Positions 26,671 through 35,300 of a stretch of 64,000 bases of DNA are shown here, one piece after another. The stretch comes from Kutzneria buriramensis (lineage in GTDB: Bacteria > Actinomycetota > Actinomycetes > Mycobacteriales > Pseudonocardiaceae), in NCBI RefSeq assembly GCF_003387475.1, contig NZ_QUNO01000009.1, positions 248,001-312,000 of the forward strand. Reading direction: 5' to 3'. The position numbers were made by a program, and so were the translations under genes. The notes under the pieces are model-generated. The model did not search any database, was not told the origin of the DNA, and was given only the letters and a program-made list of their open reading frames with translations. How positions within the stretch are numbered: the stretch's first letter is position 1; each line of letters starts with the position of its first letter.

Positions 26671-27117
26671 TCAAGCGATCATCGTCGCCACGGCGACGAC
26701 GTTGCACAGCAGGGCGGCCACCGCGCAGGCGGTGCGGGCGTCGTTGGACCGCTTCCACCTGGTGCGCGGGTCGTCGAAGTCTCCGGGCAGGTCGTCCGGG
26801 TCCAGGGACCGCACCCACTTGTTGATCGGCACGTTCCGGGTCAGCGAGATGATCACCGTGACCAGCGCGAACGCCGCCGCCAGCGCGGTGACCACGCCGC
26901 CGGTGACGAAGGTCAGCACCACGTCGCCGAGCACCGTCAGCAACAGACAGGCCGGCATGAACGGGTCGTACCGGGTGGCGAAGAAGGCGTGCGCGTGCAC
27001 GTATCGGGACGGAGGCAGCGCCAGCAGCAGCGGGACGCCACCGAGCACGGTGCCCATGAGCACCCCGGCGGCGAGCCCGTTGGCCACCAGCACCACCGCG
27101 ACCAGCGCCGCGGTCAT
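26671..27117 (-). CDS. DUF1772 / anthrone-oxygenase-like membrane protein
   Basis: A 148-residue protein with about four membrane segments and the family features LLALPPSRYVHAHAFF and NVPINKWVRSLDPDDLP near the C-terminus. The DUF1772 family includes fungal anthrone oxygenases. It is coupled to the aromatase gene (ATGA). A second member is at 32886. A role in oxidising or protecting a polyketide intermediate at the membrane is inferred. Confidence 0.8.
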   Translation of the reverse strand: MTAALVAVVLVANGLAAGVLMGTVLGGVPLLLALPPSRYVHAHAFFATRYDPFMPACLLLTVLGDVVLTFVTGGVVTALAAAFALVTVIISLTRNVPINKWVRSLDPDDLPGDFDDPRTRWKRSNDARTACAVAALLCNVVAVATMIA

Positions 27118-27566
27118 CCCGCCACACCAGCCTCGATCTGCTCCTTGATCCGCGCCATCTGCACCTTCGTGTTGGCGTTCATCCGCTCGGCCATCGCCTC
27201 GGACGTGATCGGCGCGGTCGGCTTCATCTCGAAGTCCTGCACCCACCGCATCTCGGTGCCGCCGTCCACCTCGCGATAGGCCCAGTGGATCATCATGTAC
27301 GTGAAGTTGCCCGGCTCGACCCGGTGCGAGTGCACGACGTGCCGCGCCGGATCGGGCGTGCGGTCGGAGACCCAGCTCCACGACACGCCGTTGGCGTCCG
27401 GGTGCATGGTCAGCCGGAACCGGACGGCGTCGCCGCGGTGCTCGATCACCTCGGCCTTGGCGTACTCGCTGAACAGCGTCGGCCACGAGTCGATGTCGTT
27501 CGTCTTCTCCCACACCACGGCCAGCGGCGCGGCGATGACGACGGTGTTGTCGGTGTGCCCGGCCAC
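27114..27566 (-). CDS. type II polyketide aromatase/cyclase (SRPBCC, TcmN/WhiE-ORFVI type)
   Basis: A 150-residue single-domain START/Bet v1-like protein (VVIAAPLAVVWEKTNDIDSW at the N-terminus, GTEMRWVQDFEMKP in the middle). Mono-domain aromatase/cyclases of this type catalyse first-ring cyclisation, often C9-C14, in long-chain unreduced or pentangular pathways. It starts at GTG 27566, 2 bp after the ACP gene. The type of cyclisation is inferred from the family. Confidence 0.9.
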   Translation of the reverse strand: MAGHTDNTVVIAAPLAVVWEKTNDIDSWPTLFSEYAKAEVIEHRGDAVRFRLTMHPDANGVSWSWVSDRTPDPARHVVHSHRVEPGNFTYMMIHWAYREVDGGTEMRWVQDFEMKPTAPITSEAMAERMNANTKVQMARIKEQIEAGVAG

Positions 27567-27568
27567 GG

Positions 27569-27823
27569 TCAGACCCCCACGGCCAGCGAGTTCACGTGGT
27601 CGATGGCGTCCTGCGGGGTCTCCAGGTCGAACACGACGTTCTCGTCGATGACCACGCCGTAGCGCCGCTGCACCTCCGACATCATCTCCAGCACCGCCAG
27701 CGAGTCGTAGCCCAGCTCCGCGAAGGGCACGGCGGCGATCTCGCCGTCCAGGTCGACGCCCTCCGCACTGCCGGCCGAACCGCGCATGATCGTCCTGAGC
27801 TCACCGATGCCGAACCCGGCCAT
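27569..27823 (-). CDS. type II PKS acyl carrier protein
   Basis: An 84-residue ACP with phosphopantetheine attachment Ser41 in FAELGYDSLAVLEMM. The ATG at 27823 has an AAGGGAG ribosome-binding site. The frame stays open upstream through three more in-frame ATG-rich units (M-K-M-A-T, twice, then M-K-G-A-T), and the first of these ATGs (27868) overlaps the CLF stop as ATGA, so a form 15 residues longer could also be made. It carries the growing chain between KS-alpha/CLF and the cyclases. Confidence 0.93.
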   Translation of the reverse strand: MAGFGIGELRTIMRGSAGSAEGVDLDGEIAAVPFAELGYDSLAVLEMMSEVQRRYGVVIDENVVFDLETPQDAIDHVNSLAVGV

Positions 27824-27832
27824 TGTCGCTCC

Positions 27833-27872
27833 CTTCATCGTCGCCATCTTCATCGTCGCCATCTTCATCGTC
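27833..27872 (-). repeat. 15-nt tandem repeat at the CLF-ACP junction
   Basis: The 15-nt unit CTTCATCGTCGCCAT (plus strand) occurs twice in full and once in part across the CLF stop and the ACP leader. Each unit supplies in-frame ATG codons for the ACP. It probably arose by slippage and may multiply initiation sites for the ACP. Confidence 0.85.
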
Positions 27873-29088
27873 TCTGGGCCGCGCCGAGCACGACCGCGGC
27901 GTTGAAACCGCCATAACCCCTGGCCACCACCAGCGCCCGGCGCAACGGGAGCTCGCGGGGCTGGTCGCCGACCAGGTCGATCCGGTGCCTCGGGTCGACG
28001 TCCTCGACGCCGACCGTCGGCGGTATCACGCCGTCCCGCAGCGCCAGCAGCGCGGTGGCGACGTCGAGCGAGCTGCCGCCGCCGTAGAGGCGGCCGGTCA
28101 GCGTCTTGGGCGCGGTGACCGACACCCCGTGCGGGCCGAACACCGCAGCCAGGGCGGCACTTTCGGCCAGGTCGGCGTCCGGCCGGCCGGCGGCGTCGGC
28201 GAACACCACGTCGATGTCCTGCGGCGCGACGCGGGCGTCGGCCAGCGCCTTCTCGATCGCCCGCTTGAGCGCAGGCGGACGGCCGGAACCCGGGACGGGG
28301 TCGAAGGTCGCCGCGTGGCCGAGCAGTTCGCCGTAGACCTGGGCTCCTCGGGCTGCCGCCGATTCGCCGCGTTCGGCGATGAGGATCGCGCCGCCCTCGC
28401 CGGGGACGTGCCCGTTGGCGTTGCGGTCGAACGGGAGATAGGCCCTCAAGGGATCGTCCACAGTGGAAAGCAGGCCGGAGCTCATCTGCGCCACCAGTCC
28501 GTACGGGCAGAGCGAGGCGTCGGTGCCGCCGGTGACGACGACCTGGCTGGTCTCGCTCAGCGCCCGCCGCGCCTGGGCGATCGCGTCCAGGCCGCCGGCC
28601 TGTTCGGACACCACGACGCCGCAGGGTCCGCGCATGCCGTGCCGGATGGAGATCTGGCCGGTGGTGGCCGCGTAGAACCACGCCACCGACTGGTAGACGC
28701 CGACGTGGTCGCTGCCCTTGCTCCACAGCCGTTCGATCTCGCGCTGGCCGAACTCGGTGCCGCCGGAGGAGCTGGCAGTGATCACCGCCAGCTCGTATTC
28801 GTCCATTTCGGACGGTGTGACGCCGGCGTCGGCCAGCGCCAGGTCGGCGGCCACCAGGCCCATGTGCGTCCAGTGGTCGGTCTGCACCGAGATCCGGCTG
28901 GACAGGTGGTCGCCGACCGCGAAGTCCGACACCTCGCCGCCCACCTTGACCGGGTAGCCGTCGGTGTCGAAGCGGGAGATCCGGTCCAGGCCGGACTTGC
29001 CGGCCAGCACCGCCTCCCAGTGCGCCTCGGTGCCGAGCCCGGTCGGAGCCACCACGCCGATACCCGTGAACACGGTCCTGTCGCTCAT
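27865..29088 (-). CDS. type II PKS chain-length factor (KS-beta)
   Basis: A 407-residue ketosynthase-like protein with Gln163 (VVSEQAGGLDA) in place of the active-site Cys, the defining CLF change that supports malonyl decarboxylation. Aligned by eye to the actinorhodin CLF, the chain-length gate positions 109/112/116 read Thr, Gly and Ile (in SGGTEFGQREIERLW) instead of Phe, Thr, Phe. These are smaller residues that should open a longer channel, at least C20 and plausibly C24 or more. It is coupled to KS-alpha by a TGATG overlap. Confidence 0.95.
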   Translation of the reverse strand: MSDRTVFTGIGVVAPTGLGTEAHWEAVLAGKSGLDRISRFDTDGYPVKVGGEVSDFAVGDHLSSRISVQTDHWTHMGLVAADLALADAGVTPSEMDEYELAVITASSSGGTEFGQREIERLWSKGSDHVGVYQSVAWFYAATTGQISIRHGMRGPCGVVVSEQAGGLDAIAQARRALSETSQVVVTGGTDASLCPYGLVAQMSSGLLSTVDDPLRAYLPFDRNANGHVPGEGGAILIAERGESAAARGAQVYGELLGHAATFDPVPGSGRPPALKRAIEKALADARVAPQDIDVVFADAAGRPDADLAESAALAAVFGPHGVSVTAPKTLTGRLYGGGSSLDVATALLALRDGVIPPTVGVEDVDPRHRIDLVGDQPRELPLRRALVVARGYGGFNAAVVLGAAQRR

Positions 29089-30344
29089 CAGCTCACTCCT
29101 GCCAGCACCATCGCGCTCTGGAAACCGCCGAAGCCGCTGCCGACCGTCAGCACGGCGTCAAGCTTGCGTTCCCTGGCCTGCAACGGCACATAGTCCAGGT
29201 CGCATTGCGGGTCGGACACCTGGAGGTTGGCCGTCGGCGGCACCACGTCGTTGGTCAGCGCCAGCACGCAGGCCGCGATCTCGATGGACCCGATCGCGCC
29301 CAGCGAGTGCCCCACCATGGACTTGATGGAACTGACGGGAGTCCGGTACGCGTGCTCGCCGAGGCTGGCCTTGAACGCGGCGGTCTCGTGCCGGTCGTTC
29401 TGTTTGGTGCCGGAGCCGTGCGCGTTGATGTAGTCGATGTCGGTCGGGTTCAGCCGGGCCCGGTCCAGCGCGACCCGGATGGCCTCGGCCATCTCCCGGC
29501 CGTCCGGCTTGAGCCCGGTCATGTGGAAGGCGTTGCTGCGGCTGGCGAATCCGGCGATCTCGGCCAGGATCACCGCGCCACGCGCCCGTGCCCGCTCGTA
29601 CTCCTCCAGCACGAACACCGCGGCGCCCTCACCCATCACGAAGCCGCGGCGGGTCAGGTCGAACGGGCGGGAGGCGTGCTCCGGATCGTCGTTGTCCGGG
29701 GAGGTCGCCTTGATCGCGTCGAAGCAGGCCATGGTGATCGGCGAGATCGGCGCGTCCGACGCGCCGGCCACCATCACCTCGGCACTGCCCTCGGCGATCA
29801 GACCGACGGCGTGCCCCACCGAGTCCAGCCCGGACGTGCAGCCGGTGGAGATCAGGTTCACCGGCCCCTCGGCGCCTACCTGGTAGGCCACTTCACACGC
29901 GATCGTGCTGGGCACCATGTGGCCGTACAGGAATTCCGGCGCGACCGCGTCGACCAGCCAGCGGCGGCCGGCGTCGGACAGCGCGACGTACTGCTCCTCC
30001 AGGCCGGTGGTGCAGCCGACGGCGCTGCCCATCGTGACGCCGACCTGCTCGGGCGGCAGCGCGTCCAGGTCGATGCCGCTGGAGTCGACGGCCTCGCGGG
30101 CGGCGGCCAGGGCGAGCAGCACGGCCCGGTCCAGCCGCTGCACCTGATCGGTGGTGAGGCCGTGCCGGGCGGGCCGGAAGTCGCACTCGGCGGCGATCTG
30201 CGAGCGCAGACCCTGGGGGTCGAACAGGCTGATCCGGCGGGTCGCGGTGCGCCCCTGCGTGATCATCTCCCAGAAGGCCGCGGCGCCGGCACGACCGGGC
30301 GCCATCACGCCGACGCCCGTCACCACCACGCGCCTGCGGGTCAT
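29088..30344 (-). CDS. type II PKS ketosynthase KS-alpha
   Basis: A 418-residue ketosynthase. Active-site Cys169 lies in [14 protein letters not shown], with His residues in [14 protein letters not shown] and [13 protein letters not shown]. It condenses malonyl units with the CLF as a heterodimer. The ATG at 30344 overlaps the upstream cupin gene (ATGA), and the stop overlaps the CLF start. Gene order KS-alpha, CLF, ACP, aromatase is classical. Confidence 0.96.
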   Translation of the reverse strand: MTRRRVVVTGVGVMAPGRAGAAAFWEMITQGRTATRRISLFDPQGLRSQIAAECDFRPARHGLTTDQVQRLDRAVLLALAAAREAVDSSGIDLDALPPEQVGVTMGSAVGCTTGLEEQYVALSDAGRRWLVDAVAPEFLYGHMVPSTIACEVAYQVGAEGPVNLISTGCTSGLDSVGHAVGLIAEGSAEVMVAGASDAPISPITMACFDAIKATSPDNDDPEHASRPFDLTRRGFVMGEGAAVFVLEEYERARARGAVILAEIAGFASRSNAFHMTGLKPDGREMAEAIRVALDRARLNPTDIDYINAHGSGTKQNDRHETAAFKASLGEHAYRTPVSSIKSMVGHSLGAIGSIEIAACVLALTNDVVPPTANLQVSDPQCDLDYVPLQARERKLDAVLTVGSGFGGFQSAMVLAGVS

Positions 30345-30763
30345 GTGGTCCCGCCCACCTGCACGCCCGGTTCGGCCGGCCGCGGCGGCTCCTCGGTGTC
30401 CACGTGGCCCAGCTCCGGCCGCGGCGCGAGCGGCGCCAGCTGGAACACCGCGCGGGCCGGCTCGTCGCCGTTGTTCTCCAGCCGGTGCGCCACGTTCTTC
30501 GGCACCATCAGGGCGTCGTCCGGTCCAAGCTCGATCCGCTCGCCGTCCGGCCCGCCGAGCCGCATCTCCAGCCGCCCGGACACCACGTACAGGTACTCCT
30601 CGGAGTACGGGTGGTAGTGCTCGCTGACCCACTCGCCCGGGTTCAGCACCAGCGAGCCCATGAAGCCGGCGGTGCTGCCGCAGGTCTTGGGGCTCAGCAT
30701 GACCCGGAGATCGCCGCCGCGCCTGGTGTTCGGCGCGACCTGGTCGTAGGCGACCTTGCTCAT
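30341..30763 (-). CDS. cupin polyketide cyclase (TcmJ-like)
   Basis: A 140-residue single cupin with metal ligands in [13 protein letters not shown] and [10 protein letters not shown]. TcmJ/PdmL-like cupins assist ring closure of tetracenomycin and pentangular polyketides, usually together with a TcmI-type cyclase. The upstream neighbour here is exactly that, with an ATGA overlap, and KS-alpha follows with another. Confidence 0.88.
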   Translation of the reverse strand: MSKVAYDQVAPNTRRGGDLRVMLSPKTCGSTAGFMGSLVLNPGEWVSEHYHPYSEEYLYVVSGRLEMRLGGPDGERIELGPDDALMVPKNVAHRLENNGDEPARAVFQLAPLAPRPELGHVDTEEPPRPAEPGVQVGGTT

Positions 30764-31089
30764 TCGGCACCCCCGGGGACCCAGCTGTAGAACGACTGCG
30801 CCATGGCGTCCTTCGGCTCTTTCCAGTTCGGGTCGTAGGGCCGGATGTGCGCGGCCAGCTTGGTGTTGATGTCCTGGTACAGCTCGGACTTGCGGGCCTG
30901 GTAGAGGTTCGGCGTGATGTCGTCGTCCGCCTCGACCAGGTGGAAGTACAGGTCGTGGAAGCGGAACAGGGTGCGTCGGGTGACGCCGATCCGGTGGGGC
31001 AGCTCGGTCTCGTCCGACTCGGCGAAGATGCGCGCGACGGCATCGGCCTCGGAGGGTTCCATTCGAGCCACGATCAGGGTACGAGCCAC
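30760..31089 (-). CDS. TcmI-family polyketide cyclase
   Basis: A 109-residue protein of the TcmI ferredoxin-like fold ([38 protein letters not shown]). TcmI/PdmK-type proteins close the last ring in tetracenomycin and pentangular biosynthesis. The GTG at 31089 has GAGAGGAG upstream. The TcmI-TcmJ-KS-CLF-ACP-aromatase order supports a pentangular or tetracenomycin-type product. Confidence 0.88.
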   Translation of the reverse strand: MARTLIVARMEPSEADAVARIFAESDETELPHRIGVTRRTLFRFHDLYFHLVEADDDITPNLYQARKSELYQDINTKLAAHIRPYDPNWKEPKDAMAQSFYSWVPGGAE

Positions 31090-31141
31090 CGCACGTGCTC
31101 CTCTCGGTGAATTCCCAGTGGTGTCAGGGTGTTCGAGCGGG

Positions 31142-32017
31142 CTAGAACTGGCCTGGTAGATCGCTGGTCCGCACGTCGGCTACGACGGCGGCGTCCTCGT
31201 CGCCGCGGCCGGCGGCGATCGCGGCCTCGTAGCGCCGCGCGGCCAGTCCCGTCAACGGAAGCGGGACCGCCACCGCGTCCTGCGCCAGCTTGATGTCCTT
31301 GTGCATCAACACCGTCCGGAAGCCGGCGGGCGTGTAGTCGCCGGTCTTCATGAACTGGCTGCGGAAGCTCAGGACCGGGGAACGCCAGCCGCTGTTGTCC
31401 AGGGCGTCCAGCAGCATCACCCGGTCCAGGCCGACGCCCTCGGCGAACTGGACCGTCTCGGCCAGCGCGGCGGTTTGCAGGCCCAGCAACAGGTTGAAGG
31501 CGAGCTTGAGCGTGGTGGCGTGCCCGGGCGGGCCGAGATAGCGGACCTCTTGCGTGAACGCTTCGAGCACGTCGTTGACTTCATCCACATCGGACTCTCG
31601 ACCGGCGGCGAAGACCCGCAGCTGCCCGGCCTTGGCCATCATCGGGTTGCCGATCACGCAGGCCTCGACCCGCTTGAGCCCCAGGCCGTCCAGCCGCCTG
31701 GCCGCTTCCTGGGCGTAGGCAACGGAAACCGTGGAGGTGTCCACGACGGTGGTTCCCGGCGCCAACACGGGAGCCATCTCCCCGAACAGCACCTCCTCGA
31801 CGGCCTTCTCGTCGCTCAGGCTCAGCAGCACGACCTCGGCGTCCTTCGCCGCCGCAGCGGCGGAATCCACCACCGTGGCACCAGCCTCCGCGAGAGGTGC
31901 GGCCTTCGCGGCGGTCCGGTTGAACACCGTGACCGGGAAACCCTTGGCCACCAACGCGTGCGCGAGGCCGGAGCCCATGCCGCCGAGCCCGACGACCGAG
32001 ACCTTGCGTGCGGGCAT
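31142..32017 (-). CDS. 6PGDH/beta-hydroxyacid-dehydrogenase-type NAD(P)-dependent oxidoreductase
   Basis: A 291-residue protein with VSVVGLGGMGSGLAHALV (Rossmann loop), a conserved NRT, and a late Lys in TTLKLAFNLLLG, the catalytic Lys position of beta-hydroxyacid dehydrogenases and related imine reductases. It is coupled to the SDR gene by TGATG and sits at the head of the PKS operon, so it presumably acts on the polyketide or a starter/tailoring acid. The exact substrate is not readable. Confidence 0.82.
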   Translation of the reverse strand: MPARKVSVVGLGGMGSGLAHALVAKGFPVTVFNRTAAKAAPLAEAGATVVDSAAAAAKDAEVVLLSLSDEKAVEEVLFGEMAPVLAPGTTVVDTSTVSVAYAQEAARRLDGLGLKRVEACVIGNPMMAKAGQLRVFAAGRESDVDEVNDVLEAFTQEVRYLGPPGHATTLKLAFNLLLGLQTAALAETVQFAEGVGLDRVMLLDALDNSGWRSPVLSFRSQFMKTGDYTPAGFRTVLMHKDIKLAQDAVAVPLPLTGLAARRYEAAIAAGRGDEDAAVVADVRTSDLPGQF

Positions 32018-32754
32018 CAGACTCCCCCATCCACGTTGAGCGTGACACCGCTGATGAACTTCGACTGATCGCCGGCCAGGAACAGCACCGCCTCGGCGAC
32101 GTCCTCCGGCTGGCAGATCCGGCCGAGCGGCGTCATCGCGACGATCCGCTCCAGCACCTGCGGCGGCAGCCCGCCGCCGGGCTCGGTCTCGGTCACGCCG
32201 GGAGCGACGGTGTTGACGCGGATCCGGCGCGCGCCGACTTCCTTGCACAGCGCGCGGGTGAAGCCGATCAGCGCCGCCTTCGACGCCGAGTAGTGCACGC
32301 CGGCGGGGCGACCGCGCAGCGCAACCGAGGAGCCGACGTTCACCACGGATCCACCGTCCGTCAACACTTCCAGCGCCGCCTGCGTGACCAGGTAGGCGGA
32401 AGTCACGTTGTGGTCCAGCACACGGTGCCACTCGTCCTCGGGCAGCCGGCCGAACGGCGCATGGCCGTCCACGCCGACGTTGTTCACCAGCACGTCCAGG
32501 CCGCCGAGCCGCTCGGCGCAGGCCTCGACCAGCTCGGCCACCTCGGACTTCACGGTCACATCGGCCCGGATCACGTGGTGCCCCTCGCCGAGCTCCTTCA
32601 GCTCACGGGCGAGGCTGTCCGCGTTGTCGCCGGGCGAACGGTGGCAGGCGACGACCCGCGCGCCGGCCCGGGCCAGTGCCAGCGTGGTGGTCCGCCCGAT
32701 GCCGGCGGTGCCGCCAGTGACGAGCACTCGTTTGCCGTACACACCTGTCTGCAT
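32017..32754 (-). CDS. SDR ketoreductase in the PKS operon
   Basis: A 245-residue classical SDR: VTGGTAGIGRTTT, NNVGVDG, Ser in VNVGSSVALRG, and HYSASKAALIGF. It is the first gene of the PKS operon and could be the polyketide ketoreductase; the SDR at 21168 is a rival candidate. No strong ribosome-binding site is visible at 32754. Confidence 0.85.
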   Translation of the reverse strand: MQTGVYGKRVLVTGGTAGIGRTTTLALARAGARVVACHRSPGDNADSLARELKELGEGHHVIRADVTVKSEVAELVEACAERLGGLDVLVNNVGVDGHAPFGRLPEDEWHRVLDHNVTSAYLVTQAALEVLTDGGSVVNVGSSVALRGRPAGVHYSASKAALIGFTRALCKEVGARRIRVNTVAPGVTETEPGGGLPPQVLERIVAMTPLGRICQPEDVAEAVLFLAGDQSKFISGVTLNVDGGV

Positions 32755-32788
32755 GGGACGGACGGTAGGCAGCGTCGATCGCAGCCGG

Positions 32789-32806
32789 CTGGTGCCTCGG
32801 TGGTCG
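32789..32806 (+). promoter_or_regulatory. SARP-type direct repeat, CTGGTGC-N4-GTGGTCG
   Basis: Heptamers start at 32789 and 32800 (11-bp period) in the spacer between the divergent PKS operon and the DUF1772/P450 operon, so one box could control the core of the pathway on both sides. Confidence 0.5.
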
Positions 32807-32885
32807 GGGCGCCGGTCAGCCGTCTTCGATGCCGTCTCCAGTCCCGGTCGCGAAGGTGTGCGCGACCGACTTCCTGGGAGGGGCG

Positions 32886-33338
32886 ATGGCCGAGGCGTTG
32901 CAACTGGTCGCACTGCTGTCCACCGGGCTGGTCTGCGGGGTCTTCTTCGCGATCGCGGTGAGCGTGCTGCCGACGCTGTTCGCGCTGCCGCCCGGCCAGT
33001 ACGTCACCGTGCATCGGCTGCTGGGCAAGGGGTATCACCCGGCGATGCCGCTGATCGTGAACGCCGGCACGCTCGCCGACCTGGCGCTGGCCGTCCTGCG
33101 GGACGGCCCGGCGCGCGGGCTGTGGGCGCTGGCGTTCGTCGCGATGGTGGCCGTGCAGGGCGTCTCGCACCTGTGCAACGTGCCGATCAACCGCACCCTC
33201 GTCGGCCTCGACCCGGACGCGATCGGTCCGGAGTGGACTGACCCGCGCCCGAAGTGGCGCGGCTACCACCTGATCCGCACCGCGGCCGCCGCGGTCGCGC
33301 TGCTGGTGACCTGCCTGGCCACCGTGCTACCCCTCTGA
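32886..33338 (+). CDS. DUF1772 / anthrone-oxygenase-like membrane protein
   Basis: A 150-residue protein with about four membrane segments, paralogous to the one at 26671 (shared ALPPGQYVTVHRLL and NVPINRTLVGLDPDAIGPEW features). The ATG at 32886 is preferred over 32829 because GGGAGGGG precedes it. It is the first gene of the plus arm divergent from the PKS operon. Confidence 0.8.
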   Translation: MAEALQLVALLSTGLVCGVFFAIAVSVLPTLFALPPGQYVTVHRLLGKGYHPAMPLIVNAGTLADLALAVLRDGPARGLWALAFVAMVAVQGVSHLCNVPINRTLVGLDPDAIGPEWTDPRPKWRGYHLIRTAAAAVALLVTCLATVLPL

Positions 33339-33357
33339 CGAACAAGGAGCGCCCACC

Positions 33358-34110
33358 ATGCCGTTGTCGGCCATCAGCTACGGGATCAAGCCGGGTCACG
33401 AGGAGGAGATCGCCGAGATCTTCTCGCCGCGCAACTTCCGCCGGGTGGACTCGGCCGAGATCCTCGGCGAGGACGGCGAGGTGGCCGGCAGGCTGCTCGC
33501 CACCGGCGTGTTCATCCAGGACACCGCCATGATCCGCGTCATCGAGTACGAGGGCGACATCCGCCGCATCGGCGCGCACATGGGCCGCCAGGAGGGCGTG
33601 CAGGAGGCAGAGCGCAAGATCGCGCCGTACCTGTTGGAGCAGCGCGACACCCGCGACGTGGCCGCCTTCACCCAGCACATGCGCAACTCCGCCATGCGTT
33701 GCCTGATGCAGCGCCAGATCCCGGGCGCGGTGGGCACCACCCTGCTGGCGCTGCGGTACCGGATCAAGCCGGGCTGCGAGGACCAGTTGGCCGAGCTGTT
33801 CGGCCAGGTGCAGGGCGAGGCCCGCCCGGTGCTGCGCGGGAACGACCAGCAGGAGACCGGGGTTCTGGCCGGCATCGCGCTGTTCGTCCACGGCGGCAAC
33901 ATGTTCCGGGTCGTGCAGTACGACGGCGAGGTCGCCGACGTCGCCCGCTACATGGCCACTCGCGGCCAGCGGCCGGAGATGGAGCGCAAGCTGGCGCCGT
34001 TCCTGGCCGAGGAGCGGCACGTGGAGACCGAGGCCGACTTCCTGGCGGAGTTCGAGAAGGCCAACATGCGGTGCATCTCCCAGCTGTCGCTGGCGACCCT
34101 GAACGCGTGA
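33358..34110 (+). CDS. SchA/CurD-like two-domain protein
   Basis: A 250-residue protein built from two similar ABM-like halves (ISYGIKPGHEEEIAEIFSP at 4-22 in part, and LRYRIKPGCEDQLAELFGQ near 133-151). SchA/CurD-like proteins are typical of spore-pigment-type type II PKS clusters, where their step is poorly defined. AAGGAGCG precedes the ATG. The stop overlaps the P450 start (TGATG). Confidence 0.82.
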   Translation: MPLSAISYGIKPGHEEEIAEIFSPRNFRRVDSAEILGEDGEVAGRLLATGVFIQDTAMIRVIEYEGDIRRIGAHMGRQEGVQEAERKIAPYLLEQRDTRDVAAFTQHMRNSAMRCLMQRQIPGAVGTTLLALRYRIKPGCEDQLAELFGQVQGEARPVLRGNDQQETGVLAGIALFVHGGNMFRVVQYDGEVADVARYMATRGQRPEMERKLAPFLAEERHVETEADFLAEFEKANMRCISQLSLATLNA

Positions 34111-35288
34111 TGGAGGGGTTGCGCTACCCGCTCGCGCCGGCCGTCGGATGGCGGCCGGCCGAGCAGTTTCTGCGGTTGCGGCAGGAGGAGCCGGTCGTCC
34201 GCGTGAACTTGCCGTCCGGCGACGAGGGCTGGCTGGTCACGCGGTACGAGGACAACAAGGCGTTGCTGGCCGATCCCCGGTTCAGCCGCGCCCTGGCGGC
34301 CCGCGCCCGGGCGCCGCGGGCGAGGCTGGCGTCGCTGGAGCAGGACGCCGTCACCACGACGGACCCGCCTCAGCACACCCGCCTGCGACGACTGGCCGTG
34401 TCGGCCTTCACCACCGGCCGGGTGACCGCGCTGAGCCCCGTGATCAGGGGTTTCATCGCCGACGGGATCGACGAACTGGTCAAGTCCGGCACAGCCGGCG
34501 ATCTTGTGCAGCACGTGTCCGAGCCGGTGCCGATGCGGGTCATCTGCGCCCTGCTGGGGCTGCCCTCGGCCGATCACGACTGGTTTCGCGACCGGGCCCG
34601 GACGTATCTGAGCGCCGGTGCTCATGGCGCGGCGGATGTCGAGCGGGCCGGGGCCGAGCTGCGCTGGTATCTCGGCGACGCGGTGGCCGAGCGGCGGCTT
34701 CATCCCGGCGAGGACCTGCTCAGCGGGCTCGTTGCGGCCGGTGACGACGACAAGCTGACCGACGGCGAGATCGTCGCCTTCGGAGTGACGCTGCTGATGG
34801 CGGGCTACTCCCCCACCTCGCACCAGATCGCCGGCTCCGTCTTCGCCCTGCTGCACGAGCCCTCGAACTGGCAACGCCTCACCGCCGAGTTGCTGCCGAC
34901 GGCCGTGGAGGAGCTGCTGCGGTACTGCCCGATGCCGGCCAGCGGCGGCACCGTCCGCATCGCCACCGAGGACGTGTCGCTGGGCGGGGTGCTGATCAGG
35001 GCCGGCGAGGCCGTGCTGCCGGCGCTGGTGTCGGCCAACCGTGACGAGACGGTGTTCGCCGACGCCGACCGGCTGGTGATCGACCGCGCCGACAACCCGC
35101 ACGTGGCGTTCGGGCACGGCATTCACCGCTGCCTCGGCGCGCAGCTGGCCCGGGCCGAGCTGCGGCTCACGCTGGAGGCGCTGCGGGAACGGTTGCCGGG
35201 CCTGCGGTTGGCCGTGCCGGCCGCGGAGATTCGTTGGCAGCTGGGCGGCATGCAGCGCGGCCCCGCCGAACTGCCCGTGACCTGGTGA
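34110..35288 (+). CDS. cytochrome P450 with atypical I-helix
   Basis: A 392-residue P450 with ExxR (VEELLRYCPM) and heme loop [19 protein letters not shown]. The I-helix reads LLMAGYSPTSHQIAG: the usual Glu/Asp of the oxygen-activating acid-alcohol pair is Ser, and Pro stands where the first Thr is usual. This may change oxygen activation or the reaction type. It is coupled to the SchA/CurD-like gene and followed by a methyltransferase, so it acts on the aglycone most likely. Confidence 0.92.
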   Translation: MEGLRYPLAPAVGWRPAEQFLRLRQEEPVVRVNLPSGDEGWLVTRYEDNKALLADPRFSRALAARARAPRARLASLEQDAVTTTDPPQHTRLRRLAVSAFTTGRVTALSPVIRGFIADGIDELVKSGTAGDLVQHVSEPVPMRVICALLGLPSADHDWFRDRARTYLSAGAHGAADVERAGAELRWYLGDAVAERRLHPGEDLLSGLVAAGDDDKLTDGEIVAFGVTLLMAGYSPTSHQIAGSVFALLHEPSNWQRLTAELLPTAVEELLRYCPMPASGGTVRIATEDVSLGGVLIRAGEAVLPALVSANRDETVFADADRLVIDRADNPHVAFGHGIHRCLGAQLARAELRLTLEALRERLPGLRLAVPAAEIRWQLGGMQRGPAELPVTW

Positions 35289-35300
35289 AAGGGAGGAAAG

